DNA of 64,000 nt from Ovis canadensis (lineage: Eukaryota; Chordata; Mammalia; Artiodactyla; Bovidae), in contig NC_091246.1 of assembly GCF_042477335.2 (NCBI RefSeq), positions 15,869,001 to 15,933,000 on the forward strand, given 5' to 3'. Below, piece after piece: positions 11,606-22,261 of this stretch (the first letter of the stretch is position 1; every line of letters starts with the position of its first letter). Under the pieces are notes generated by a model. The model was not told the DNA's origin, ran no database searches, and saw nothing but the letters and a program-made list of their open reading frames with translations. The translations under genes were made by a program, and so were the position numbers.

Positions 11606-12719
11606 TGCTTGCTGACCCAGGAGCTGAGCCCTCTCCACCCACCCCAAGTCTCACTGTTTATTCTGGACAGGCATCCCCGGCTGACTCATGAGAACTCGTA
11701 AACACGGCCCCCACATTCTTCCACCCCATCTCCTTTGGTGACATGTGATGTCTGTGTTACCTTTGGGCCATGCTCTCCACCGCTGCAGGTGTCCGCTGAG
11801 AGCACCCAGGCCCATCACCAGGGATCCCTGCAGGGCACACAGAGCATCAGGGGCTTATACTTCCCAAGCGACACTCTGTCCCTGCTGCCCTCAGCCCTTC
11901 ACACCCCCTTCAAGCTGACCATGAAGGAGCTGAGAGAATCCTCCTTCCCACAGTCCATCCTTTTCACTGGGCATCTGGTCTCACGGAGTGTAGCCCATGT
12001 CCCTGTGCGATACCCTTTGCTGGCAGCCCCAGGCTCTCAGGGGGTGGTCTCCGGGGAAGGGCCAGGATCTAGAGCATCCCACCTCAGGCATCTGCCCATC
12101 ATGGCCCTCCCAAGGCTGTTGCTGCCACCTGCCCGGGTCCTTCAGCTGCATCCCCTCCCCTACACACAGACTTTCTGCACACGTGCCCACTCTCGCCAGA
12201 CATACCCAGGTGTATATCCATTCCTGCGAAGGCCACAGAGATCCCCTTCCATGACCACAGAAGACCCAGTTTTATTTCCCCACCTGGACCCTAACTCCTG
12301 CTTCTACTGAGGTCCTCCACACTGAACTGGGCCACCACAGTGGTTTTTCAGGAACTGCCAGCTGGGTAGAGCCACTGCGAAGCTTTACTCCCAGGGGCAC
12401 GGGCACCCAATCGTCCCTTTTCCACCTGCAGCAGCTGGGACACCCAGCAGAGAGGCCAGATGTGTGCCCTCACAGACTCATTTGCCAGGGCAGCCTCTCA
12501 GAGTGAGATGCCGATGTGGCTGCAAGTAAACTCCATTGCGGACACGCCCCCACCCCATCTCTAACAGAGCTTGCCCTCACCCCCTGATGGCCAGCGAGAG
12601 TGGGCAGGGGTGACCGCTGCTGTCCCAACCCCGGCCTCTCTGGAGGACCCCAGGTGGCCGGCTCCAGCTGACAAAGCAGCGTGGGAGAGGGGGGAGAGGA
12701 AGGGGTTTCCTGCAAGCTG
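11606..12719. other. Intergenic, GC-moderate, nothing recognised
   Basis: An open frame of about 190 codons (11735-12310, plus) runs through here without a supported start, domain or splice context. The composition is C-rich, which makes stops rare. I do not call a gene. Confidence 0.5.
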
Positions 12720-13080
12720 GGCCAGGACCCACCAATCAGATCCTGTCTCGGCAGCTGAGTCTCTCGTGGAGCTTATTTGCATAATTTGGTTCAATATTTA
12801 CCGAGCCAACCTCATTTTCTGGGCTGTCTCCACGGCCGACAGCTGGGAAGGCTGCAATTACGGCATTACAGGCGCACAGGGAAGCCGCCGTGAGCGCACA
12901 CCGAGACGCAGCTTCCAAACAAATGCGGCCCCGGGGAGCCCCCGCCGCAGCTACCGCACATCTCTGCAGCTGGAGCTCTGCCTGGGCCGCATCTGCAAGC
13001 CCGCTCCACCCCGACACAGCCGACAACCACAGCGACTTTGGCCACGGCGACAACAACTGTTACTTTTTATGAAGCTAATC
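12720..13080. promoter_or_regulatory. Candidate distal regulatory block with clustered factor motifs
   Basis: Within about 360 bp of repeat-free sequence there are: CCAAT (ACCAATCAG at 12731-12739), CAGCTG E-boxes (12752-12757 and near 12840), a perfect octamer ATTTGCAT (12775-12782), a FOX-type TATTTAC (12795-12801), homeodomain-like CAATTACGGCATTAC near 12855-12869, and several CpGs. It lies about 17 kb past the likely RAD23B 3' end, in the interval that in human leads to KLF4. This is motif reading only; activity is not shown. Confidence 0.3.
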
Positions 13081-13094
13081 CTAAGAGCTGACCG

Positions 13095-13205
13095 CGGCTG
13101 GGGCTTAGGTGCAGGCACTGGGCTAGAGTCCCTCCGTGGAATTTCTCGCTTAATCCTCACTGCCGCCCTGGGAGGCAATGAATCTGTGAGGGCTGTTTCA
13201 GGCCA
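13095..13205 (+). repeat. MIR SINE fragment
   Basis: GCAGGCACTGGGCTAGAG, CGCTTAATCCTCACTGCC and GGGAGGCAATGAATCTG follow the MIR core consensus order. Confidence 0.7.
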
Positions 13206-13559
13206 CCGTTCAGACAACATGAGACTTTGTTAGCCCAGGGGGAGCCCCGGCTTCAGACATAGCTGGGTTCAAGATGAAGAAGGCATCATCAAGACTCTTT
13301 TTCTCCAAGGAACTGCTGACGTCACTCAAGGAGGCTCCCCACTGCGGCAACTCCAGACCTACCCATTACCCAGTCTGGTGCGCTGAAGTCTGAGCGCAGC
13401 TGCCAGAGTCCCTGAGACTCCCTCGGATTGGACGGGCAGGGAAATTTACCTTTCAAAGGAAGCCTTTTGTGGTCCAGAGTGGAGCAAAGAGAGGACAGGG
13501 AAGGATCCAGGGCAGACAGGCAAAGGACGGGCATGTTGGTCCACAACTCACTGAAGCTG
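13206..13559. other. Intergenic, nothing recognised
   Basis: No gene or repeat that I can support. Confidence 0.5.
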
Positions 13560-13660
13560 CCCTGGAATGCAGGTTCCTTTAGGGCAGGGACCCATCATAT
13601 TTACTCCCCATCACCTAGAAGTGTCTCTAGACATGAGAGGCTCTCAGTAAAAAGCAACTG
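13560..13660 (+). repeat. L2-like 3' end fragment
   Basis: TTTAGGGCAGGGACCCATC, CACCTAGAAGTGTCTCTAGA and GGCTCTCAGTAAAAAG resemble the L2 3' terminus. Confidence 0.5.
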
Positions 13661-13950
13661 ATTGAGGTTGATTTCTGTTTCTTGAGGGACTGGAACATAT
13701 TTGAGGCTTAGACAGCCATTGTGTGGATAAAAATAGCCATTCAAGTCGGACTGCCATGATTAAATGAGAAAATATAAGCAAACATGCCTAAAAATACGGA
13801 CACCACATAGGGGCTCCGTAAGAGTGCAGACTTCATAGACTCATCCATTTTCCAGTTGTACTTGGCCATGGTGATCTGACTCAGATGGACAGTGATTTCC
13901 TATAGGCTACTTGTGTCTCCTGATACAATCGTTTTAAAAAATAATAGCAC

Positions 13951-14573
13951 TAGGGTTGGGGGGAAGAGAGAAACAGGTCATGGAGATTAAGAGGCACACA
14001 CTTTCAGTTACTAAGTAAGTGAGTCACAGGAGATGAAATGTGGGAATATAGTCAATAATTATGTGCTAATATTTTTGTATGGTGACAGATGGCAGCAAGA
14101 CTTATGACCGTTTTGAAATGTACAGAAATATCAGATCACTGTGTCGTGTACCAGGGACAAACATACTGTTGTAGGTCAATGATACTTTAAAAACAGCAAA
14201 CAAACTCATAGAAAAAGTGATCAGATTCATTGTCACCAGAGGTGGAGATTGGGGTGGGGGAATTGGATGGAGGCAGTCAAAATGTACAAACTTCCAGCTA
14301 TAAGATATATAAGTACTGTGATATAATGAACAGCATGATAAATATAATTAACACTGCTATAAGTTATATATGAAAGTTGTTAAGATAGTAAATCCTAATA
14401 GTTCTCACCACAAAGAAAAAGATTTTTTGTCTTTCATTTTTTATCTATATGAGATAGTGTTCACTAAACTTATTGTGATAATCATTTCATGATGTATATA
14501 AGCCAAATCATCATTATGCTATACACCTTAAACTTGTAAGTGCCGTATGTCACTTACATCAATAAACTGAAAG
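13951..14573 (+). mobile_element. L1 3'-end insertion with target-site duplication
   Basis: Resembles the 3' part of older mammalian L1, including two related blocks (ATATAGTCAATAATTATGTG and the ATAATGAACAGCATGATAAA region) and an end near CACCTTAAACTTG...AATAAACTGAAAG. A 14-bp duplication AAAAATAATAGCAC is seen at 13937-13950 and 14574-14587. Confidence 0.75.
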
Positions 14574-14670
14574 AAAAATAATAGCACAAGTCACTTTTAG
14601 CATGCTTTGCCATTTACAACGCACCTTTACAATAATGATCTCATTTGATTCTCTCTACACATTCAGGTTT

Positions 14671-15415
14671 ACATCCTGATGAAGGTGAAAGAGGAGAGTG
14701 AAAAAGCTGGTTTAAAACTCAATATTCAAAAAACTTAGGTCCTGGCATCTGGTCCCATCACTTCATGGCAAATAGAAGCGGGAAAAGTGGAAACAGTGAC
14801 AGACTTTATATTTTTGGGCCCCAAAGTCACTGTGGACAGTGACTGCATCCATGAAATTAAAAGACGTTTGATCCTTGGAAGGAAAGCTATGACAAACCTA
14901 GACAGCATATTTAAAAGCAAAGACATCACTTTGCTAACAAAGGTCTGTATCGTCAAAGCTATGGTTTTTCTAGTAGTCGTCATGTATAGATGTCAGAGTT
15001 GGACCACAAAGAAGGCTGAGCACCGAAGAACTGATGCTTTCAAACTGTGGTGCTGGAGAAGGACTCTTGAGAGTCACTTGGACTGCAAGGAGATCAAACC
15101 AGTCAACACTAAAGGAAATCAACCCTGAATATTCTTTGGAAGGACTGAAGCTGAAGCTGAAACTCCAATACTTTAGCTACCTGATGCAAAGAGCCAACTC
15201 TTTGGAAAAGACCCTGATGATGGGAAAGATTGAAGGCATAAGGAGAAGAGGGTGGCAGAGAATGAGATGGTTAGATAGCATAACCAACTCAATGGACATG
15301 AATTTGAGCAAACTCTGGGTGATGGTGAAGGACAAGGAAGCCTGGCTTGCTTAGTCCATGGGTTCACAAAGAGTCTGGACACAACTTAGCAACTAAACAA
15401 CGACAAACAAAACCT
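14671..15415 (+). mobile_element. BovB 3' portion, 5'-truncated
   Basis: Starts in the pol C-terminal region (ATGAAGGTGAAAGAGGAG) and runs to the 3' end. Readable fragments include HEIKRRLILGRKAMTNLDSI and [20 protein letters not shown]. Several frame breaks make it inactive. It is more diverged than the other BovB copies in the window. Confidence 0.9.
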
Positions 15416-15424
15416 CCATGTGAA

Positions 15425-15660
15425 TTAGACGGTAACACCTAGTATTTGTGGAGAGTCGATCCATGCCAGGCATGGTTCTAGACGGTATGCATTCGTTCAC
15501 TCCCTTCATCTTCACGAGAGCCCTCTAAAGTGGGTGTTATTCTCCCATATCACAGATGAGGAAAGTGAGGCACAGAGGGGTTAAGTAACATGATGATGGT
15601 CACACAGCTGATAAACAGCAGATACTCCAATCATCTGGCTTCGGCCCACCGTATTTAACC
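15425..15660 (+). repeat. MIR SINE, near full length
   Basis: Ordered MIR blocks: CCATGCCAGGCATGGTTCTA, CCATATCACAGATGAGGAAA, GAGGCACAGAGGGGTTAAG, GTCACACAGCTGATAAACAG. Confidence 0.85.
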
Positions 15661-17398
15661 ACTAAACAAGATGCTGTTTTAGTGAGCTCCATGAGAAAAC
15701 TTGACCTAAAATAATGCAATGGCCTCACAAGCAGTAAGTAGCCAAGCTTTGGAAGCGAGAGCAAGTAATCTGTACTTTTCCCACTTCCCAGCCAGTAAAG
15801 CCCAGTCTCTTTCCTTCCATAGTTCAAAAGTGGGTGCTCAGAGCACCCCAGTTCTCAGGGGGCAGCCACTGTGGGACTCCGGACCCAGAACAGCCAGCCA
15901 GCAGGCACCTGGGAGGCCCGTGAGCTGGCTGAGTGGTGTGGGCAGGAGAACAGGGATCCCCTTCTTAATTCCTTTTTGCTTCACTCCAGACCTCAGGGCC
16001 AGGGAGGCCGGGTGCCGGGCGGTCAGAGAGAGGGGTGTGCTTGCTGGGCGCACCTGGAGCCAAGCCCAAAGCAGCTCTGGGTGCCCCGATAAGACATCCA
16101 CGCCCACACACACCGGAGAGCACCAGGATCTGTGAGGCAGATCACAACAAGCATCTCACCGAGCTGGGCCTGGTGGGAGTTTTTTCCATTCACCAGCAGA
16201 GAGGAGACACTCACCAGGAAAACAGTGGACTAGTCAGTGCGCCGCACTCTGAGCCTGCCCACACACACCTGGGGCGGCGAGCGGAACCTAAAGGGCTGAT
16301 GGCCACAAAGCCTCTGTGGGAACAGCAGGCAGGAGGGCCACTGGGTCAAAAGTTTACACCACAGAGTCCCAATCTCTGAATGCAAGGTGGCATTGAGATC
16401 TGACCTTGGAGCCGTAAAAGGATATCAGTGGAAATCTGCCTAAAGCCAGTGATTTAATCATCCGTAATGTGCTAATGCCTCAGTTGTGAAAAATGTACTG
16501 TGGTTGTGTATGATGTTAACGTCAGGGAACACTGAGACAAGGATAGACAGCAGCTCTCTGAGTTACCATTTTCCGAAAATTTTAAATTATTCCAAAGAAG
16601 TTTTGTCAAATTGAAAAAAAAAAAAATTTCTCCAGAGGGACTCTCAAGCCCATCGCATGCTCTGCAGCCTAAGTCATTTCCACTTTTTGTGCCTCGGATT
16701 CTTCATGTGGGCACACAAACATGGGGATAATGATGGTCCCTGCCCTAGAGTATAAAGAGCCCTTAGCCTCATCCGGCCCCATAAACATGGAACAAACATG
16801 GGCTGTTATAATTATCCACACAGTCCGCCTTCACCCACAGACGACATCTCCAGGACTGTCCCCAGATTCCCCTCCATGGAAGGACTTGCTGCCGAGCTGC
16901 AGAGAGCAGCCCTTCCTGGGGCAGCCAGACCTGCTGACCGAGTGATGCGGCAGGGGACTGTGGCTCAGAGGCCCAGGCACTTGTCAGACGCGGGACAGCT
17001 CTGCCCAGCAAGGCTGGCTCCAGGTCTCCCTGCGGACTGGTGGAGGCTTCATCAGGGTGCTTCGCAGTTGCCTCCCTCCTCTGCTGATCCCCAACAAATC
17101 TCTTGCCCCTCGAACTCCATTTCAGTGCTTGCTTCCTGGGAACCTTACCTGTGGCAGCTGGTCCTGGGAGTGGTTCAAGAAAGCAGGTAGATAAATGGGG
17201 CTTGGGACTGCCTGAGTCCCCACTCCGCTGGCAAGGAAGAGCCCATCACTGGTGGAAGGAGAAGCATTGGCAGGCGCCAACATACAGTGGCTATCGACTG
17301 ATGAATGGTTCCTGTACCTGTGGGTGGAGCGTGCGGGCAGGCCTTGAATGTACTGGGCATGTGAGACTGAGGGTGGGGTGGCGAGTAATCGTAGCTTT
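15661..17398. other. Intergenic, nothing recognised
   Basis: About 1.7 kb without a repeat or gene I can support. Several overlapping 60-140 codon frames occur on both strands because the region is C/G-rich; none has an ATG with family resemblance. Confidence 0.5.
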
Positions 17399-17411
17399 AA
17401 AGATGACAGTA

Positions 17412-17748
17412 TTCGGGCTTCCCTGGTAGTCCAGGAGTTAAGAATCTGCCTGCCAGGGCAGGAGACAGGGGTTTGTTCCCTAATCTGGGAAGATCCTACG
17501 TGCCACAGAGCAACTAAGACTGTGTGTTGCGACTGTTAAGCCTGTGCTCTAGAGCCAGGGAGCCGCAATTACTGAGTCCCATGTGCTGCAGCTACTGAAG
17601 CCCGGGTGCCCTAGAGCCCGTGCTCTGCAGTGAGAGTAGCCACTGCAATGAGAAGCCTGCTCGCGACAACAAGAGAAAGCCTGCCTGCAGCAAGGAAGAC
17701 CCAGTGCAGCCAAAAATAATAATACATAAAAAAACTTACTGGGAAAAA
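17412..17748 (+). mobile_element. CHR-2-type SINE, long form, with near-perfect duplication
   Basis: Begins GGGCTTCCCTGGTAGTCCAG and has the extended 3' body (TGCTGCAGCTACTGAAGCCC, AGAAGCCTGCTCGCGACAAC) and an A-rich tail. AGATG(A/C)CAGTATT lies at 17399-17411 and 17749-17761. Confidence 0.88.
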
Positions 17749-17779
17749 AAGATGCCAGTATTAAGCGGCTATCACTGAG

Positions 17780-17862
17780 TATAGGTTAGCCCAAACGTTG
17801 GTTTGGGTTTTTCCGGAACGTCTTTCGGAAAACCTGAATGAACTTTTGGGCCCACCCAATAC
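17780..17862. mobile_element. Mariner-derived palindromic MITE (candidate microRNA hairpin)
   Basis: The arms GGTTAGCCCAAACGTTGG... and ...GAACTTTTGGGCCCACCC are imperfect reverse complements over about 32 nt with a 10-nt loop (GAACGTCTTT), flanked by TA. The same family occurs at 42580-42657 and 26499-26553. Ruminant miR-2284/2285 family precursors are, from memory, derived from this type of repeat. Expression is not shown. Confidence 0.7.
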
Positions 17863-18329
17863 TATGGATTCCCCCACTGAAAGATAATGAACAGCTCAGG
17901 CCTCCTGGCAGCCAGTGGAAAGGCAGGAATGGAAGGGCTTCTGCAGCTGCACACAAGCCAAGGTGCATCTTCTATCCGGGAGACATAATAGTCTGAGTGG
18001 CTGAAATTCAAAGATATTGCACTGCTCCACCAGGGCAAGTCCAGTTAGGCCAGGGTAAAGTCCTGGGATCCTGACCTTTGGGAGAGGGACACCTGCAGAG
18101 AGGCCCTGAATGTTTCAAGTCCCCAGACTCCACAGTACCCTCTGAGCCAGAAGCCTGGTCCAGCCACCCCCTCCCCCCAGGACAGTACATTGGATCCCTC
18201 CTACAAGGCAACACATGCACCTGTATCCTTCTGGGATTGCCTTGTGAAAACGAAACTCACATTCCTTTTACTAGTTTTTTTTTTTCCTGTCGTAACGTCC
18301 AAAATCTTTTTCACAACAAGGCCGGATCT
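17863..18329. other. Intergenic, nothing recognised
   Basis: No gene or repeat that I can support. Confidence 0.5.
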
Positions 18330-18720
18330 GAGGTTAGTTCCTAGAGCCTTAGCTGGTGCATTGGCCTCTGGTGTTCTTGAACTTCTGGCCCTTGGAGCAT
18401 TTGCTGGGTTTGGTGTGGCCGTGTCGGTTCCCAGGGCCCTTGGGAGGACCAGGGAGTGAAAGGGGGCTGCAATCCAGGGGCACGTGGCGTCACCCCGGCG
18501 AGGATGGCGCCCCTCACCAGCCTCTTCCTGGGGGCGCGGCTGCCCCCCGTGAGGGCGCCAGGCTTCAGTGTGGGCGCCTCCGCAGCCACACAGCATCTGT
18601 TACAGCGGTCTGTCCTCCCGGCCGGAGAGCCTCATCTTCTGGATTATCTGCAACCGGGACAGTGGCGGCGAGTTGCTGCCACTCGTGAACAACCTCTAGC
18701 ACAAGCTGGTTGCAGGTAGA
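18330..18720. other. CpG-bearing GC-rich patch, possible decayed retrocopy
   Basis: GC content and CpG density rise sharply relative to both sides. On the plus strand an ATG-led frame (18504 onward) starts MAPLTSLFLGARLPPVRAPG. On the minus strand another frame reads GPGNRHGHTKPSKCSKGQK before stops. Neither matches a family I can name. It could be a degraded processed gene copy or an orphan CpG island; I do not call a gene. Confidence 0.3.
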
Positions 18721-18888
18721 GTTGGTTCCTCTGGGGCAGAAACTGTGTGTGTGGCTGGACGAGCTTTTTGGTTCTCCTTGGGCAAGTGTTCACTCCCATG
18801 ATGGCGTCTCTTGCTCGGATAGGTCCCTAAAACATCCTTTAATTCGTTTTCACCTTTCTCTCTTACACTGAGGTCTTAGTTAGCTGAG

Positions 18889-19112
18889 GATGGCTTCCCA
18901 GGTGGTGTTAGTGGTAAAGAGCCCACCTGCCAATGCAGGAGACATAAGAGACCTCGGTTTGATCCCTGGGTCGAGAAGATCCCCTGGAGGAGGGCATGGC
19001 AAGCCACCCCAGTATTCTTGCCTGGAGAATCCCATGGACAGAGGAGCCTGGCGGGCTACAGTCCATGGGGTCACAAAGAGTCCGACACGACTAAAGCAAT
19101 TGAGCAACAAAG
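18889..19112 (+). mobile_element. Bov-tA SINE
   Basis: From GGCTTCCCAGGTGGTGTTAG through GGAGAATCCCATGGACAGAG to CCGACACGACTAAAGCAATT. Complete element. Confidence 0.92.
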
Positions 19113-19374
19113 CAGCTGAAGACAGGCACGCATGCATGTGAGATGACTTTATTTTTGTCCAGGTAGAAGCCAGTCTCCCCAGCAGCATTCTCTAAAGACT
19201 CCAGCCTCTGTGCGCTGATTTCGGCGTCTTCCCTCACATGTCAAGCTCTCCTCTGTTCCTCGATCTGCTGCAGGATTTCTGGCTTTTTTCCATTTGTCTA
19301 CTTTCCCCTGAGTTACTTCTTAGGCCATGGCTTTGTAATATATCTTATCACTGTTAAGTGAGGTTGGTGTAAAT

Positions 19375-19480
19375 AATAATTATTATCATTACAGATGAGG
19401 GCACTTAGGCTCGGAATATTTGAGTGAGTTGGCCAAGACCACAGGACTAATTAGTGGCCAAATCAGGATTCAGACCCACG
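19375..19480 (+). repeat. MIR fragment
   Basis: ATTACAGATGAGGGCACTTA and GGCCAAGACCACAGGACTAA match the MIR core order. Confidence 0.65.
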
Positions 19481-19483
19481 TTT

Positions 19484-19672
19484 ACTTCCTTGGTGGCTCA
19501 GCTGGTCAAGAAACTGCCTGCAATGTGGGAGACCTGGGTTTGATCCCTCGGTTGGGAAGATCCCCTGGGGAAGGGAACAGCCAACACTTCAGTATTCTGG
19601 CCTGGAGAATTCCACGGCTTCTACAGCCCATGGGGTCACAAAGAGTCAGACATGACTGAGTGGCTTTTATTC
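19484..19672 (+). mobile_element. Bov-tA SINE
   Basis: From CCTTGGTGGCTCAGCTGG through the TTTGATCCCTCGGTTGGGAA block to GTCAGACATGACTGAGTGG. An internal deletion removes part of the tail (ATTCCACGGCTTCTACAGCC). Confidence 0.9.
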
Positions 19673-21248
19673 ACTTGCATTATTTCAAAGACTGGGATCT
19701 TTTTACTCCACAAGGCTGTCCTCAGAGTTCCCAGGGAGCAGAAGGGGTTGGTTGGTATGGTGTTTTAACTACATCGATTTTATGCTCCCTATCTCAGAGA
19801 AGGTCATATTTCTTCCCAGAAGCAACTGACATTTCCTTTGGCTCCTGGAACCAGAGAGAAGCCACATTTTCTGCCATTGTCTGCCCTTCGGAGGACCCAG
19901 CAGGGCAAAGAGGACCAGTTCCAAGCTCAGGACCCTGAGAAAGCTTCCATGTTAGTGGGCAGTGGGCTTCCGGCTCCCTGTATTGTGGCTGTAAGGAAGG
20001 GCTGAGAAGCCATATAATTATCTTTATTTCTTTGAAAACAGATCTGACCATAGCTGTCTCCTTTGCTAAAAACAAAAATAAATGACCCTCCTCCCCACCA
20101 CCCCCATTAAGAAAAAAAAACAGAACCTACAGTGGGTCTCCAATGAAGCAATAGGGCACAGGCCTTGGGTTTTCTTTTTCTGTTTCTTTTTAGAAAGATA
20201 AACAACTTAAAAGATAAAAAGATAATAACTCTATCTTGTTTCCATAATGGAATCATACAGATTCTATTATGTGCCTCAAATGTAAAACATCAGTGTGTAG
20301 CTTTAGAGGCAACTGGTCTGTTCAGCCATCTCCTTGTGTCTGGCATACAGTAGGTGCTGAGTAAATACATATGGCTGCAGAGGCATGTGGCTGAAGAATC
20401 CCCATGGTTAAGAGAGGGCCACCAGTTCAGCTGGAAAGTGACACACAGACTGGGTCAGGGCCAGACAGCAGGGAGCAGAGGGCTTCAGGTGGCGTCCCAG
20501 GTCAGCCTGGGATGTCTCCGTCACAGCACCTAGGAGAAGGCTGGAAGACCCTGTCTGTGTGTGGCTGGGTTTTGAAGGTGAACAGGCTGATTCTTCTAAA
20601 GGGGGTTTTCTCCACCCCCACCTCACTCCATGTACTGACTGTAACATAAATCTGAAAGAGAAACATAAAAACAAAAAACCCATCTGACTCCAAATCCTAA
20701 GAGCTTTCCCTGGGTTCCTCCCTCCCCGCATGCCATAGGAGGGCAAGTACAAGAGCATCTCAGATGTCGACAATCGCACTGTCTCCTCAACCCCGGTGCT
20801 CACACAGACAGAAAATCAGCATAAAGGGGGACACAAGGGCGGCCTGGAGACAGGTCCCCATCCTTCCTGGGCTATGTTCTAATCATGTCAGCTTCTCTGA
20901 GCCTCGCTTCTCATCTACATGGCAGGATCAAACGAGTCAATGTGGATCAAGCCTAGTGCCCACAGTTCCCTTCTGTCCTTTCCCCTACGCAGAGCACCGC
21001 AGCGTTCCTCGGGGCAACAGAGGGCCACTAGGGGATGGCTTTTCTAGACCAGCATCTCCCCCACCCCCTTCCCTGAGCTGGATTCCCCACAGAGCCTTCA
21101 TCTCTTCCAGGACACAGAGATGCTGGTTCCCCCTAACCTGCAGGGTTCATCCCCATCCTCCCACCTGAGACACTGCATAGCTCTCTCTCACCACAAGGGG
21201 GCGTGTCAGGGCACGGTGGAGAGCCTGTCCTGGCATTTCCCCATCACT
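19673..21248. other. Intergenic, nothing recognised
   Basis: No gene or RNA gene seen. A short piece at 20333-20370 (GTCTGGCATACAGTAGGTGC) resembles an old MIR/L2-type end. The rest is unassigned. Confidence 0.5.
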
Positions 21249-21259
21249 CAACTTGGGCT

Positions 21260-21543
21260 CGGAGAAGGCAATGGCACCCCACTCCAGTACTCTTGCCTGG
21301 AGAATCCCATGGACCGAGGAGCTTGGTGGGCTGCAGTCCATGGGGTCGCTAAGAGTCAGACACGACTGAGCGACTTCCCTTTGACTTTTCACTTTCATGC
21401 ATTGGAGAAGGAAATGGCAACCCACTCCAGTGTTCTTGCCTGGAGAATCCCAGGGACGGGGGAGCTTAGTGGGCTGCCGTCTCTGGGGTCGCACAGAGTC
21501 GAACACGACTGAAGCGACTTAGCAGCAGCAGCAGCAGCAGCAG
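21260..21543 (+). mobile_element. BOV-A2 SINE with (AGC)n tail
   Basis: Dimeric element starting GGAGAAGGCAATGGCACC. The 3' end is CTTAGCAGCAGCAGC with about eight AGC units at 21520-21545. Target duplication CAACTTG(G/A)GCT is at 21249-21259 and 21544-21554. The AGC tail is a ready microsatellite. Confidence 0.94.
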
Positions 21544-21554
21544 CAACTTGAGCT

Positions 21555-22261
21555 TTCCAAGTTCCCCCTCCAACGCTGGAGCGGCCTCCCTTCCACCCCA
21601 AACCTGCAGCAGGGCTCCAAAGCACAGTTCCTTCCAGTTCCTTTGTAAGTCTTGGGTGCCGAGCTCTTTCTGCTGATGATTGACTTGGCAAGTTTTGTTT
21701 TGGCTTTGATGTGATGTCCATAAAACAAACGTGCAAATGAAGCTATGGTCAGATATGCAGTGAGTGCACTGCACGTTCAGAAAGCAGAACAAGTGAGTAG
21801 CCCTCTGCTGGCTCCTGGGCAAGAACGCCTTCTCAGAGCTTGTGATACTGAAGCGGGTTTTAAAGGTGGGAAAGGAGTTCAGATGAGAAGAGAGGACTAT
21901 GGAGAATTTCTAGGCAGAGTGACCAGCACAGGTAAGTGTGTGTACAGGTGTGGAAAGGCCTGGGTAATGGGGTCGTGCTGCACGTGGTGGAGAGGCAGGG
22001 AGATGGGCTGAAGGCACTTGCTGAAGCAAGCCTGTAAAGGGCACGGGAAGTCAATCAGAGAAGTTCAGCCTTCATTACCCTGAGAGCAGGAGTGGAAGGC
22101 ACTTGGCAGCAAGACAGCACACAAGCTCCAGGTATCAGTATCCCCACCCTGTCTGCAGCAGACAGGAGGAAATCTTTCACCAGCGTGCCAGTGACTATCC
22201 CATATAGTGTATTTGGGGTCATTTAACAAGACTAAAGTGGAAAAACCATCATCTAACACAA
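21555..22261. other. Intergenic, nothing recognised
   Basis: No gene or repeat that I can support. Confidence 0.5.

Noticed and set aside
11735..12310. 191-codon plus-strand frame
   Set aside because: No family resemblance, no supported splice sites, and the C-rich composition makes long frames likely by chance.
12571..13233. 220-codon plus-strand frame through the candidate regulatory block
   Set aside because: It opens at TTG, crosses a MIR element and shows no recognisable domain.
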